A stretch of 64,000 nt of DNA from Kineococcus rhizosphaerae (GTDB lineage: Bacteria > Actinomycetota > Actinomycetes > Actinomycetales > Kineococcaceae). This document shows positions 32,579-41,379 of this stretch, one piece after another. Made by a program: the position numbers and the translations under genes. The stretch covers positions 81,072 to 145,071 of the forward strand of contig NZ_PVZF01000015.1 in NCBI RefSeq assembly GCF_003002055.1, in the 5' to 3' direction. The first letter of the stretch is position 1, and each line of letters opens with the position of its first letter. The notes below the pieces were generated by a model. The model worked only from the letters and a program-made list of their open reading frames with translations, searched no databases and was not told the DNA's origin.

Positions 32579-33493
32579 GTGTCCGTCCCCACCCACCCCG
32601 CCCCCGGCCGCGTGCTCGTCACCGGGGCCACCGGCAGCATCGGCCGTCCTCTGGTCGACGAGCTCAGCGCCCGCGCCGTCCCGATGCGCGTGCTCTGCCG
32701 CCGCCCCGAGCAGGTCCGCTCCTTCACCGACCGCGGCGTCGAGGCCGTGCTCGGCAGCTTCGAGGACGGCGCGAGCCTGCGGGAGGCGATGCGCGACTGC
32801 GACCAGGTGTTCCTCAACACCGCGGCCGGACCCGACCAGTTCCGCCACAACCGCGACGCGATCGACGCGGCCGTCGCGGCGGGGGTCCGCCACGTCGTGA
32901 AGGTCTCGGCCTCCGACGCCAACCCCCGCTCGGCGATCCCCTGGGCCCGCGACCACGCCCTGGCCGACGATCACCTGACCCGCAGCGGCCTCGCGTGGAC
33001 CCGCCTGCAGCCGGGCGCGTTCACCAAGAACCTCCTGACGGAGGCCGCCGCCATCCGGCGCGGCTGGCTGCCGCAGACCAGCGGGCACGGGGCGACGGGC
33101 TGGGTCGACGTGCTCGACGTCGCCGCCGTCGCCGTCCGGGTGCTCACCGACCCCGGCGTGCAGGGCGGGTCCGGCGAGCGGGGCCGGGTCTACCGGCTGA
33201 CCGGGGACCGCCCCCTGTCCTACCCCGAGATCGCCGGGATCCTCACCGAGACGCTGGGGCACCGCGTCCGCTACGTGCACGTCCCCGGGCCGGCGTTCTA
33301 CCTCGCGCTGCGCGCGGGCGGGGTTCCCGGCTGGCAGGCGCGCGGGCTCGTCCACCAGTTCGTGGACGTGGTGCGCCGCGGGCAGGACGACGGGCGCCTG
33401 TGCACGCAGGACGTCCCGGACCTGATCGGGCGGCCGGCCACCACCGTGGCCGACTTCGCCGCCCGTCACCGCGCCGAGCTCACCGCCGCCTGA
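32579..33493 (+). CDS. NmrA-like NAD(P)-binding oxidoreductase
   Basis: Atypical short-chain dehydrogenase of 304 residues. The N-terminal dinucleotide-binding motif is VLVTGATGSIGRPLVDEL, and HVVKVSASDANPRS and WTRLQPGAFTKNLL are typical of NmrA/QorB-like proteins. These act as NAD(P)H:quinone reductases or redox-sensing regulators. There is no classical YxxxK active site. GTG 32579 follows GGAGG at good spacing. It is divergent from marR. Its last 28 bases overlap the convergent hydrolase gene. Confidence 0.83.
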   Translation: MSVPTHPAPGRVLVTGATGSIGRPLVDELSARAVPMRVLCRRPEQVRSFTDRGVEAVLGSFEDGASLREAMRDCDQVFLNTAAGPDQFRHNRDAIDAAVAAGVRHVVKVSASDANPRSAIPWARDHALADDHLTRSGLAWTRLQPGAFTKNLLTEAAAIRRGWLPQTSGHGATGWVDVLDVAAVAVRVLTDPGVQGGSGERGRVYRLTGDRPLSYPEIAGILTETLGHRVRYVHVPGPAFYLALRAGGVPGWQARGLVHQFVDVVRRGQDDGRLCTQDVPDLIGRPATTVADFAARHRAELTAA

Positions 33494-34167
33494 GGGCCCC
33501 CTCGGACGAACGAGCGCACGAGGTCCCCGAACCGCCCGGGTTCCTCCAGCGGCACGAGGTGCCCCGCGGGCAGCGACGCGAGCCGCGCCCCGGGCACCGC
33601 GCCGGCGATCGCGGTGTGGAACTCCGGCGGGCAGATCGCGTCCCGCTCCCCGGAGACCACCAGCGTCGGGACGGTGAGCCCCGGCAGCCGTCCCAGCAGG
33701 TCCGCACGGCTGTCCTGCAACGACAGCTGACGGTCCAGGACCGGTTCCTCGCAGCACATCGCCAGCGTGCGCGCCACGAGGTCGGGCCGCGTCGCGGCGA
33801 CGTCCGGGGGCAGCAGCGAGGTCAGGATCTCCTCCTGCAGCACCCGCGCCGTGGCACCCTCCCGCAGCCGGGCCCGCCACCGCGCCCACGACCGTCGTTG
33901 CGCCGCCGTGGGTGCGCGCCCGTTCACGGCGGTCAGCACCAGGGCCGTGACCCGTTCGGGGGCCCGCAGCGCGAGTTCGGCCGCCACGACCGCCCCCAGT
34001 GACAACCCGCCGAGGACGAACCGCGGCGGGAGCACCCCGAGCAGCACCTCGACCTGCTCGGCCACCGACGGGCGGTCCAGCGGCGGGGTCAGGGCCCCCT
34101 CCAGCCCGCACCCGGCCCACAGGTCCGCCGAGCAGTTCATCCCGGGCAGCAGGACGAGTGCGCTCAC
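33466..34167 (-). CDS. Alpha/beta hydrolase in ABC importer operon
   Basis: Protein of 233 residues. Fold features are LVLLPGMNCSADLW (oxyanion region), the nucleophile elbow GGLSLGAVVA, a distal Asp in VVSGERDAICPP and the catalytic His in LPAGHLVPLEEP. It resembles 3-oxoadipate enol-lactonase-like esterases or lactonases. It is the last gene of the importer operon. Its GTG start overlaps the stop of the permease gene (GTGA, 34164-34167), so it probably opens an ester or lactone of the imported compound. The substrate is unknown. Confidence 0.82.
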   Translation of the reverse strand: MSALVLLPGMNCSADLWAGCGLEGALTPPLDRPSVAEQVEVLLGVLPPRFVLGGLSLGAVVAAELALRAPERVTALVLTAVNGRAPTAAQRRSWARWRARLREGATARVLQEEILTSLLPPDVAATRPDLVARTLAMCCEEPVLDRQLSLQDSRADLLGRLPGLTVPTLVVSGERDAICPPEFHTAIAGAVPGARLASLPAGHLVPLEEPGRFGDLVRSFVRGGPQAAVSSAR

Positions 34168-35051
34168 CCCTTCACGGCGCCGTCGCTGAGCCCGGCGACG
34201 AGGTACTTCTGCGCCACGAACGCGATGACGACCACCGGCAGGGTCAGCAGCAGCGACGCCGCCCCGGCCTGCTGGAGCATCGGCAGGGTCTGCCCAAGCT
34301 GGGTCGCGATGAACACCGGCACCGTCTTGGAGGAGGAGTCGGTGAGCACGAGCGCGGTGAGGTACTCCTGGAAGGCGAAGAGGAACACGAAGATCCCGGC
34401 GGTGAGGATCCCCGGTCGCATGAGGGGGATCATCACCCGCCGCAGCATCCCGATCCGGGTGCAGCCGTCGATCATGGCCGCCTCGTCGAGCTCGCGGGGG
34501 ATCTCGGCGAAGAAGTTGCGCAGCAGCCAGATCGTGAACGGCTGGTTGATGGCCACGAGGGCGACGGCCAGCGCGAACGTCGTGTCGTAGATCCCCAGCG
34601 CCCGGCTGATGTCGTACATGGGCAGCACGACCGAGAACCGGGGCAGGGCCCGGAACACCAGCGCCAGGACCAGCAGCAGCGCCGAGACGTAGCTCGGGAA
34701 CCGCGACAGCGCGTAGGCGGCGGGGATCCCGATGAGCAGCGCGATGACCGTGGAGATGACCGCCACCACGATCGTGTTGGTCAGGTAGTCCGCGAAGTAC
34801 GTCGTCTGCCACAGGTTCACGAAGGCCTGCAGCGTCGGGGTGTACCCGGTGAGCACCGGGGGATTCGCGAACGCGACGTTCGTGGGTTTGGTGACCGAGA
34901 GCGCCATCCACACGAAGGGTGCGAGCGTGACGACGCAGACGATCCCGAGCAGGACGCCCGTCACCACGGGTGGGCGCCGGCGGACGGCGCGGACCACGGG
35001 GACCTGCGCGAGGCCCCGCACCTGCGTACCGGGTCCGGTGTGCACGGTCAT
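34164..35051 (-). CDS. ABC sugar-type importer, permease (MalG-like)
   Basis: Inner membrane permease of 295 residues with six hydrophobic segments and the cytoplasmic EAA loop that contacts the ATPase (RELDEAAMIDGCTRIGMLRRV). It belongs to the CUT1 carbohydrate importer family. ATG at 35051 overlaps the stop of the partner permease (ATGA). No ATPase gene is present in the operon, so a shared MsiK-like ATPase is inferred. Confidence 0.88.
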   Translation of the reverse strand: MTVHTGPGTQVRGLAQVPVVRAVRRRPPVVTGVLLGIVCVVTLAPFVWMALSVTKPTNVAFANPPVLTGYTPTLQAFVNLWQTTYFADYLTNTIVVAVISTVIALLIGIPAAYALSRFPSYVSALLLVLALVFRALPRFSVVLPMYDISRALGIYDTTFALAVALVAINQPFTIWLLRNFFAEIPRELDEAAMIDGCTRIGMLRRVMIPLMRPGILTAGIFVFLFAFQEYLTALVLTDSSSKTVPVFIATQLGQTLPMLQQAGAASLLLTLPVVVIAFVAQKYLVAGLSDGAVKG

Positions 35052-35920
35052 CGGGCCACCTTCGCTTCCTTGAAGATCCCGCGGATGAACGGGATGAGCA
35101 TGACGAGGATGAGCCCGATGGTCAGCACGTTGACGGCGCTGCCCAGCCCCAGGTTCTGCGCGCCGTCGGCGAAGGCGACCGAGTAGACGTACATCATGAT
35201 CGACTCGTTGCCGATGGCCGCGGCCTGCGGCGACAGCGGGATGAGGCTGTCGAACGTGCGCAGCACGTCCATGATCGAGATGAGGGTGACGAAACCCAGC
35301 ACCCCGCGCATCGTGGGGATGATGACCCGCAGGTGGGTCTGGAGCGACGACGCCCCGTCGATGGTGGCGGCCTCGCGCAGCTCGGTGGGGACCGACTGCA
35401 GGCCCGCCAGGACGATGAGCATCGCGAACGGCAGCATGTGCCAGACGGTGTTCGAGACGACGACGGCGGCGTTCGGCACCTGGTCGGTGAACCAGAGCAC
35501 CGGTGAGCCGCCGAGGAACTCGACGAACCGGTTGACGAGACCGCCGAAGTTGTCGTCGAACAGCCACGAGTACGCCACCGCCCCCACGAGGTTCGGCAGG
35601 ACGTACGACACGAGCATGATGCCCAGCACGAGCGGCCGCGACGTCGTCAGCCGGTTCACGCCGATGGCGACGAGGTAGCCCAGCACCAGCAGCACCGCGG
35701 TGGTGACGACGGTGATGACGACGGTGAACAGGACCGCCCGCCCGAACCGGGCGTCGCCCAGGGCCGCCGTGAAGTTGGCGAGCCCGACGAACGTGCCGGG
35801 GGTCCCGTACCGGACGCTCTCGACGCTCCACTGCAGCGTCCGCACGAGCGGCAGGACCAGCAGACCGACCATCACGACCAGGCTGGGGGAGAACAGCAAC
35901 CAGAACTCTCGGGGTTTCAC
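35048..35920 (-). CDS. ABC sugar-type importer, permease (MalF-like)
   Basis: Permease of 290 residues with six hydrophobic segments and EAA loop TELREAATIDGASSLQTHLRV. It is the first permease of the CUT1-type importer, pairing with the product of the following gene. The GTG start at 35920 is preceded by GAGGAGG, 36 bases after the binding-protein gene. It has no long N-terminal extension. Confidence 0.88.
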   Translation of the reverse strand: MKPREFWLLFSPSLVVMVGLLVLPLVRTLQWSVESVRYGTPGTFVGLANFTAALGDARFGRAVLFTVVITVVTTAVLLVLGYLVAIGVNRLTTSRPLVLGIMLVSYVLPNLVGAVAYSWLFDDNFGGLVNRFVEFLGGSPVLWFTDQVPNAAVVVSNTVWHMLPFAMLIVLAGLQSVPTELREAATIDGASSLQTHLRVIIPTMRGVLGFVTLISIMDVLRTFDSLIPLSPQAAAIGNESIMMYVYSVAFADGAQNLGLGSAVNVLTIGLILVMLIPFIRGIFKEAKVAR

Positions 35921-35956
35921 GACCGGGACCTCCTCACGGACGACGGGACGGGGTGG

Positions 35957-37261
35957 TCAGCCGGCCAGCTTCTCCCCCGCGGCCTGCATCTGCGCCATCC
36001 CGTCGGCGACGGGCAGCTCACCGGTCAGGACCTGCACGAGGATCGGCCGGATCTCGTTGCTGAGGTCGGCCAGGACCGGGGAGACGACGGGCGGCATGGT
36101 CGAGGCGATGGACGCGTTGGCGGCCTCGCCGTAGGGCGAGTTCGACGTCGTGACGAGCCCCTCACGGGCCGGGTAGGCGGCGGGGATCGACGCCTTCGAG
36201 GCGTCCTCGCCGACGGCCGAGGCCATCATGGTGAACAGCATGTCGTGGTCGAGCTTGGTGTTCTTCGGGATCGACCAGCCGTCGATGGACAGCCGGCTGT
36301 AGCTGTACTGCGCGTCGGAGGTGAGCTTCGGCGCCCCCGCGAACGCGAACTTGTCCGAGAGGTTGGAGTTCGAGGCCAGCGTCAGGTCGTTCATCCGGCC
36401 CGAGAACATGATCGACATGGCCGCGGTGCCGTTGTACATCTGCTGCTGCACCTTGGGCTGGTCGAACGTCGTGACCTGCGGGTCCATGAAGGGTTTGAGG
36501 GCGAGCATCGCCTCCAGCGCCTGCTGCGCCTGGGGGCCGTCGAGGGTGACCTTGCCGTCGGCGTCGACGAAGTCCGCGCCGAGGGAGTTCATGGCGGCCT
36601 CGAAGCTCGTCGTCACGTCCGACGTGGCCAGCCACGGCAGGGCGATCGGGTGCTCCATCACCCCGGCCGCCTGGATGGCCTGGGCTGCCGAGACCATCTC
36701 GGGGAACGTCGTGGGGGCCTCGAGGCCGAGCTGGTCGAAGACGTCCTTGCGGTAGGCCAGGACGAACATCTGCGCCTGCATCGGCAGGGCGTAGAGCTTG
36801 CCGTCGTAGGACATCCCCTGGCGCATCGACTCGCTGATGGCGTTCAGGTCCTGCTTCGAGGCGTACTTGGCGAACAGGTCGTCGAGGGGCACGAGCTTGT
36901 CGTCCTGCGCCAGGCTGGGGATGACGAAGCCGTAGGTCTCGACGAGGTCGTAGGTGCCGGTGCTCCCGGCGAGGGTGGCGGTGGTCTTGGTGACCTGCCC
37001 GCCGAAGTCGATGGGGTCGTGCTTGACCGTGACGTCGCCCTTGGTGCAGCTGGACACCATGGTGTTGGTGAAGGGGTCGATCGCGGAGGAGTTGTAGGCG
37101 AGGACGTTGACCGTCGTCTTGGCCTTGGGGGCCTCGTAGTCGCAGGTGACCGACGTCGCGTTGTCGTTCCCGACGCGACTGCCGGCCCCGCACCCGGTGA
37201 CGACGAGAGCACCCGCGACGGCCGCGGCGATGAGGGCGAAGGTGCGCTTCTCTGTGGGCAT
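35957..37261 (-). CDS. ABC importer solute-binding lipoprotein
   Basis: Extracellular binding protein of 434 residues. The lipoprotein signal peptide ends in LVVTGCGAG with Cys24 as the lipidated residue. The mature part has the CUT1-type two-lobe pattern (VNVLAYNSSAIDPFTNTMV, DGKLYALPMQAQMFVLAYRKD, FSGRMND). It captures a sugar-like or polyol-like ligand for the following permeases. A LacI operator lies 9 bases upstream of the ATG, so the operon should be induced with the HisD-like and cupin operons. The ligand is unknown. Confidence 0.87.
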   Translation of the reverse strand: MPTEKRTFALIAAAVAGALVVTGCGAGSRVGNDNATSVTCDYEAPKAKTTVNVLAYNSSAIDPFTNTMVSSCTKGDVTVKHDPIDFGGQVTKTTATLAGSTGTYDLVETYGFVIPSLAQDDKLVPLDDLFAKYASKQDLNAISESMRQGMSYDGKLYALPMQAQMFVLAYRKDVFDQLGLEAPTTFPEMVSAAQAIQAAGVMEHPIALPWLATSDVTTSFEAAMNSLGADFVDADGKVTLDGPQAQQALEAMLALKPFMDPQVTTFDQPKVQQQMYNGTAAMSIMFSGRMNDLTLASNSNLSDKFAFAGAPKLTSDAQYSYSRLSIDGWSIPKNTKLDHDMLFTMMASAVGEDASKASIPAAYPAREGLVTTSNSPYGEAANASIASTMPPVVSPVLADLSNEIRPILVQVLTGELPVADGMAQMQAAGEKLAG

Positions 37262-37270
37262 GGTCAGAGG

Positions 37271-37284
37271 GTATGCGTATGCAC
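37271..37284. promoter_or_regulatory. LacI operator, site 1 (importer operon)
   Basis: Minus strand GTGCATACGCATAC, identical to the site at 41305-41318, with identity continuing over 21 bases (37266-37286 against 41303-41323). It lies just upstream of the binding-protein start at 37261. Confidence 0.75.
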
Positions 37285-37346
37285 AATCCGAAGGGAAGAC
37301 TCACCGGGAAACTCTCGCGTACCGATCGCGTTGCGCCCGAGTTTCG

Positions 37347-38090
37347 TCAGGGTTTCGCCCGGCGCAGTTCGGCCAGGTGCGCCATGAGCGCGTGCGCGAG
37401 GTTGTAGACGACGAAGTTCGCCCCGTCGGCGAAGGCCGCCGTCGCCGCCGCCGCGTTGCCGACGATGTCCATCCGCAGCTTCCCGCCGGCCGCCACGGCC
37501 GCGTTCACCCGGGCGGTCGACTCCGCCGGGGACGGGTCGTCCGGCCCGGACACGGCGGCGAGGTCGGCCGGCCCGACCATCACCCCGTCCATCCCCGGGG
37601 TGCGCAGGATCTCGTCGACGGCCGCGACCCCCGCGGGCGACTCGACCATCCCGAGCACGAGCGTGCGGCGCAGCTGGTCCTCCCGGTGCGTCCCGGGGTC
37701 GACCGTGCCGAACCGGCCCGCGCGGCTGTAGGTCGCGAAACCCCGCTGCCCCAGCGGCGGGTAGTGCGCCGAGGCGACGGCCTCCGCCGCCTGGGCGGCG
37801 TCGTCCACGTGCGGGACGAGGATCCCCTCCGCGCCCTGGTCGAGGACCCGCAGCACCATCCCCGGGTCCCCGCTGCCGACCCGCACGACGACCGGGACCC
37901 CGTGCACGGCGGCGAACGCGACGTGCTGCCGCAGCGCCAGGACGTCGCCCGCGCCGTGTTCGCAGTCGACGAGCACGAAGTCGAACCCCGTGACCGCCGC
38001 CATCTCCACGAGTTCCTCGGCGGGCATCCGCAGCAGCACGCCCACCAGGCGCTCCCCGGCCCCGGCGCGCTCGCGCAACGAGTCGCCCAT
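37347..38090 (-). CDS. HpcH/HpaI family aldolase
   Basis: Class II pyruvate-type aldolase of 247 residues. Key features are FVLVDCEHG, RVGSGDPGMVLRVLDQGAEGILVPHVD, YPPLGQRGFATYSRAG (GxRG phosphate or carboxylate loop), MVESPAGVAAVDEIL (metal-binding Glu) and DGVMVGPADLAA (metal-binding Asp). Such enzymes cleave 2-keto-3-deoxy or hydroxy-keto acids into pyruvate and an aldehyde. It is the last gene of the HisD-like/SDR/aldolase operon. ATG 38090 overlaps the SDR stop (TGATG). It probably performs the final C-C cleavage of the imported compound's carbon chain. Confidence 0.86.
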   Translation of the reverse strand: MGDSLRERAGAGERLVGVLLRMPAEELVEMAAVTGFDFVLVDCEHGAGDVLALRQHVAFAAVHGVPVVVRVGSGDPGMVLRVLDQGAEGILVPHVDDAAQAAEAVASAHYPPLGQRGFATYSRAGRFGTVDPGTHREDQLRRTLVLGMVESPAGVAAVDEILRTPGMDGVMVGPADLAAVSGPDDPSPAESTARVNAAVAAGGKLRMDIVGNAAAATAAFADGANFVVYNLAHALMAHLAELRRAKP

Positions 38091-38842
38091 CACGCCACCA
38101 TCCCCGCCGACAGGTCCACGTCGGCGCCGCACAACCCGGGCATCCCCAGCATCGCCACCACCGCCCGCCCCACCTCCTCCTCGGTCACCATCCGCCCGAG
38201 CGCGGCCCGGGAGACGAACTCCTCCTGCGCCTGCTCGACGGTCGTCCCGGTGCGCTCGGCGGCCAGCCGGAAGTTCCGCTCCATGCGCGGGCCCTCGACC
38301 GGACCCGGTGAGAGCGTGTTGACGTTCACGCCCGCGGGCCCGACCTCGAACGCCAGGGTCGACGTCAGGCCGATGACGGCGGTCTTGGACGCGCAGTACG
38401 GCGTGCGGTTCAGCAGCGGGCGCTTGCCCGAGACCGAGGCCACGTTCACGACGTCCCCGGCCCCGCGCGCGACCATCGCGGGCAGGAACGCCCGGCACAC
38501 CAGGAACGTCCCGCGGACGTTCACGTCGAACACCTCGTCCCACTCCTCGACGGAGACCTCCGTCAGGGGCGCGACGGGCCCGGGGATCCCCGCGTTGTTG
38601 ACGACGATCGAGACCTCGACGTCGGCCAGTTCCGCGCGCAGGCGCTCGACGGACGCGGGGTCGGCGACGTCGCAGACGGCGGCCCGGGCGCCCAGCCGGT
38701 CGGCGACCGCCGCGAGTCTCCCCGTGTCGCGACCGGCCACGACGACGTCCGCCCCGGCGCGGCGCAGGGCCGTCGCGATCGCGGTGCCCAGCCCGCTGCC
38801 GCCCCCGGTGACGAGGGCCGTGCGACCGGCCAGGTCGGTCAC
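38090..38842 (-). CDS. Short-chain dehydrogenase in catabolic operon
   Basis: Classical SDR of 250 residues with TGGGSGLG cofactor loop, CDVAD, NNAGIPG, Ser in NVASVSG and YCASK. The first-strand end VVVAGRD suggests NADP or NAD use that cannot be settled. It lies between the HisD-like and HpcH genes with overlaps on both sides (GTGA at 38839-38842, TGATG at 38088-38092), so all three are made together. It probably oxidises a hydroxyl intermediate before aldol cleavage. Confidence 0.86.
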   Translation of the reverse strand: MTDLAGRTALVTGGGSGLGTAIATALRRAGADVVVAGRDTGRLAAVADRLGARAAVCDVADPASVERLRAELADVEVSIVVNNAGIPGPVAPLTEVSVEEWDEVFDVNVRGTFLVCRAFLPAMVARGAGDVVNVASVSGKRPLLNRTPYCASKTAVIGLTSTLAFEVGPAGVNVNTLSPGPVEGPRMERNFRLAAERTGTTVEQAQEEFVSRAALGRMVTEEEVGRAVVAMLGMPGLCGADVDLSAGMVA

Positions 38843-40155
38843 GGCGTGACCGCCAGGGCCTGCTCGATCCAGTCGGCGCGGCGGCCCGCGTGCTTCCAGG
38901 CCCGCACGTCGCCGGAGCGGGCGTGCCCCTCGAACAGCTCCACCCGCGCCGCGCGCCCGCACACCTCGCCGAGCCGCGCGGACGATGCCGGGTCGGTGAT
39001 CTCCTGGTAGGTGACGGTGCGCAGGTACTTGCCGACCCACAGCCCGCCCGTGTACCGGGCGGCGCCGAGCGTGGGCAGGACGTGGTTGGTCCCGATGACC
39101 TTGTCGCCGTAGGAGACGCACGTGCCCTCTCCCAGGAACAGCGCGCCGTAGTCGTGCATCTTCTCCAGCGCCTCGCGCGGGTCCGCGGTGAACACCTGCA
39201 CGTGCTCGAACGCGAACGCGTCGGCCAGCGCGTACGCCTCGTCGAGGTCGTCGGCGACGAGGACCTGCCCCCAGTCGCGCCACGCCGGGCCGGCGTAGTC
39301 GGCCGTCGGCATGCCGGGCAGCAACCGCTCCACGTGCGCGAGGACCTGCTCACCCAGGGCGCGCGAGGTCGTGATGAGCACCGCGGGCGACTCGGGCCCG
39401 TGCTCGGCCTGCGAGAGCAGGTCGACGGCCACCAGGAACGGGTCGGCGCTCTCGTCGGCGACGATCAGGATTTCGGTGGGCCCGGCGAACAGGTCGATGC
39501 CGACCTCGCCGAACAGCTGCCGCTTCGCCTCGGCGACGTAGGCGTTCCCCGGGCCCGCGATGAGGTTGACCGGGGCGATCGTGTCGGTGCCCAGGGCCAT
39601 GGCCGCGATGGCCTGCACCCCGCCGAGCACGTGGATCTCGTCGGCCCCGGCGAACTTCATGGCCGCGATGGTCGCCGCGGGGACCTCCCCGCGGATGGGC
39701 GGGGTGCAGGCCACGACGCGCGGGACCCCGGCGACCTTGGCGGTGACGATGGTCATGTGCGCCGACGCCGTGAGCGGGTACTTCCCGCCCGGGACGTAGG
39801 CTCCGGCGGCCTGCACCGGGACGTGCTTCTGCCCCAGCCGCACCCCGGGCAGGGTCTCGACCTCGAGGTCGACGAGGGAGTCGCGCTGCGCCTGGGCGAA
39901 GGTGCGGACCTGGTCCTGGACGAACCGGATGTCCTCGAGGACCTGCGGGTCCAGGGTGGCGACGATCTCCTCGACGCGGTCGTCGTCGAGGCGGGTGGGC
40001 CCGGTCCAGCCGTCGAACTGCTCGGCGTACCGGCGCACGGCGGCGTCGCCGTCGCGGCGGACGTCGTCGACGATCGCGCCGACCCGGGCGGCGACGTCGT
40101 GCTGGGTGGTGTCGGCGAACGACTTGGTGGGCGCGCTCTTCAGGTGCAGCACCAT
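38839..40155 (-). CDS. Histidinol-dehydrogenase-like alcohol dehydrogenase, copy 1
   Basis: Protein of 438 residues of the zinc- and NAD-dependent HisD fold. Zinc and catalytic residues are kept: Gln and His in LSQAEHGPESP, the Glu-His pair in FAFEHVQVF, Asp in SYGDKVIGTNHVLPT and the C-terminal His in FEGHARSGD. Context is catabolic (ABC importer, SDR, aldolase, LacI), not histidine synthesis. It is therefore probably a polyol or amino-alcohol dehydrogenase, like HpsN (sulfopropanediol 3-dehydrogenase). ATG 40155 follows AGAGG. A LacI operator lies 15 bases upstream. A homologue of the same length is at 44685. Confidence 0.83.
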   Translation of the reverse strand: MVLHLKSAPTKSFADTTQHDVAARVGAIVDDVRRDGDAAVRRYAEQFDGWTGPTRLDDDRVEEIVATLDPQVLEDIRFVQDQVRTFAQAQRDSLVDLEVETLPGVRLGQKHVPVQAAGAYVPGGKYPLTASAHMTIVTAKVAGVPRVVACTPPIRGEVPAATIAAMKFAGADEIHVLGGVQAIAAMALGTDTIAPVNLIAGPGNAYVAEAKRQLFGEVGIDLFAGPTEILIVADESADPFLVAVDLLSQAEHGPESPAVLITTSRALGEQVLAHVERLLPGMPTADYAGPAWRDWGQVLVADDLDEAYALADAFAFEHVQVFTADPREALEKMHDYGALFLGEGTCVSYGDKVIGTNHVLPTLGAARYTGGLWVGKYLRTVTYQEITDPASSARLGEVCGRAARVELFEGHARSGDVRAWKHAGRRADWIEQALAVTP

Positions 40156-40170
40156 TGCGGGACCTCTTTC

Positions 40171-40184
40171 GTGCATACGTATGT
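40171..40184. promoter_or_regulatory. LacI operator, site 2 (HisD-like operon)
   Basis: GTGCATACGTATGT, containing the perfect palindrome CATACGTATG, in the spacer between the HisD-like operon (start 40155) and the divergent lacI gene (start 40268). It agrees with sites 1 and 3 at the first nine bases and in the dyad. Confidence 0.75.
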
Positions 40185-40199
40185 CCGAGAGGCTTCCAG

Positions 40200-40214
40200 G
40201 TATACACGCTGCAC
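40200..40214. promoter_or_regulatory. Possible second LacI site near lacI
   Basis: gtatacacgctgcac; its complement GTGCAGCGTGTATAC is a loose variant of the GTGCATACG(C/T)AT motif with the same outer half-sites. It may serve autoregulation. Weak evidence. Confidence 0.3.
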
Positions 40215-40267
40215 AGGGGGGTCGGCTAGACTCCGCGCCGATCGGACCGGGGGCGGAGGGTTCCACC

Positions 40268-41269
40268 ATGGCAGTGACGAGCCGCGACGTCGCGCGCGTC
40301 GCGGGTGTCTCGCAGCCGACCGTCTCCCGGGCCCTGCGCGACGACCCGCGCCTGTCCGAGCAGACCAAGCAGCGCGTGCGCGAGGCCGCCGTGCTCCTGG
40401 GCTACGTGCCGAGCGACGCCGGTCGCGCCCTGTCCTCCGGGCGGACCCGGCGGATCGGGCTGCTGGTGACCGACCTGACCAACGAGTTCTACCACCACAT
40501 CATCGCGCCGGTGCACCACGAGCTCGCGCACCACGGCTACCAGCTGGTGCTGCACACCGAGTCCGACGACAACGGCGACGTGGTGGACCGCCTGCTGGCC
40601 AACGGGATCGACGGCGTCGTCCTGGCCACGACGACGGTCGACTCCCTCGCCCCGCTGCGCCTGCGCGACCGCGGGCTGCCCTTCGTCTACCTCAACCGCA
40701 CGAACACCCAGGTCGACGCGGACTCCACCGTCGTCTCCCCCGCGCAGGGTTTCGCCGACGCGGCCCGGCGGGTCGTGGACCTGGGCCACGTGCGCGTCGG
40801 CGCGGTCCTCGGCCCGAGCAACACGAGCACGGGGCAGTCGCGCGAACTGGCGCTGCGGGCGGCGATGGCCGACCACGGCCTGGCCCTGGAGACCCGGTTC
40901 GTGCGTCGCGGCCCCTACGAGACCGGGGTCGGGGACGCCGCGGTCACCGAGCTCCTGACCCTCCCGGAACCACCGACGCTGATCTTCTGCGGCAACGACG
41001 TCGTCGCCTACGGCGCGCTGAACGCCGCGGCACGCCTCGGCGTCCGGGTCCCCGAGGACGTGTCGGTCGTCGGCTTCGACGACCTCCCGCCGGCGGCCTG
41101 GCCGATCCTGCAGCTGGCGACCATCGCCTACGACCTCGAGGGGATGGCCCGCGAGGCCGCCCGGCTGGCCGTCCTGCGGATCGACGAGCCTGCGAAACCG
41201 TTGTCCCACACCACGTTCGACACCACGTTCGTCGAGCGCCGGACGTTGGGCGAAGCCCCCCTCCACTGA
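40268..41269 (+). CDS. LacI family repressor of the catabolic regulon
   Basis: Regulator of 333 residues. The N-terminal helix-turn-helix (SRDVARVAGVSQPTVSRAL) and hinge (VPSDAGRALSSGRTRRIG) are followed by the periplasmic-binding-like core (GLLVTDLTNEFYHHI, GIDGVVLATT, CGNDVVAYGALNAA, VGFDDLPPAAWP). It lies between its presumed targets: the HisD-like operon (divergent), the importer operon and the NTF2/bicupin operon, each preceded by a GTGCATACG(C/T)AT dyad. It probably represses all three until the imported substrate or an intermediate binds. Confidence 0.88.
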   Translation: MAVTSRDVARVAGVSQPTVSRALRDDPRLSEQTKQRVREAAVLLGYVPSDAGRALSSGRTRRIGLLVTDLTNEFYHHIIAPVHHELAHHGYQLVLHTESDDNGDVVDRLLANGIDGVVLATTTVDSLAPLRLRDRGLPFVYLNRTNTQVDADSTVVSPAQGFADAARRVVDLGHVRVGAVLGPSNTSTGQSRELALRAAMADHGLALETRFVRRGPYETGVGDAAVTELLTLPEPPTLIFCGNDVVAYGALNAAARLGVRVPEDVSVVGFDDLPPAAWPILQLATIAYDLEGMAREAARLAVLRIDEPAKPLSHTTFDTTFVERRTLGEAPLH

Positions 41270-41304
41270 GCCGGGAACCACCGGCACCCTCTTGCCAGCG
41301 TCTT

Positions 41305-41318
41305 GTGCATACGCATAC
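41305..41318. promoter_or_regulatory. LacI operator, site 3 (NTF2/bicupin operon)
   Basis: GTGCATACGCATAC, exact copy of site 1 in the other orientation, 61 bases upstream of the GTG at 41380. Sharing extends to 21 bases, suggesting duplicated promoter segments. Confidence 0.75.
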
Positions 41319-41379
41319 CCTCTTGAGTGCCGGTGCGCGTCGAGGCCGCCGGGCCGCCTCAGCGAAGGGATGATCTCCA

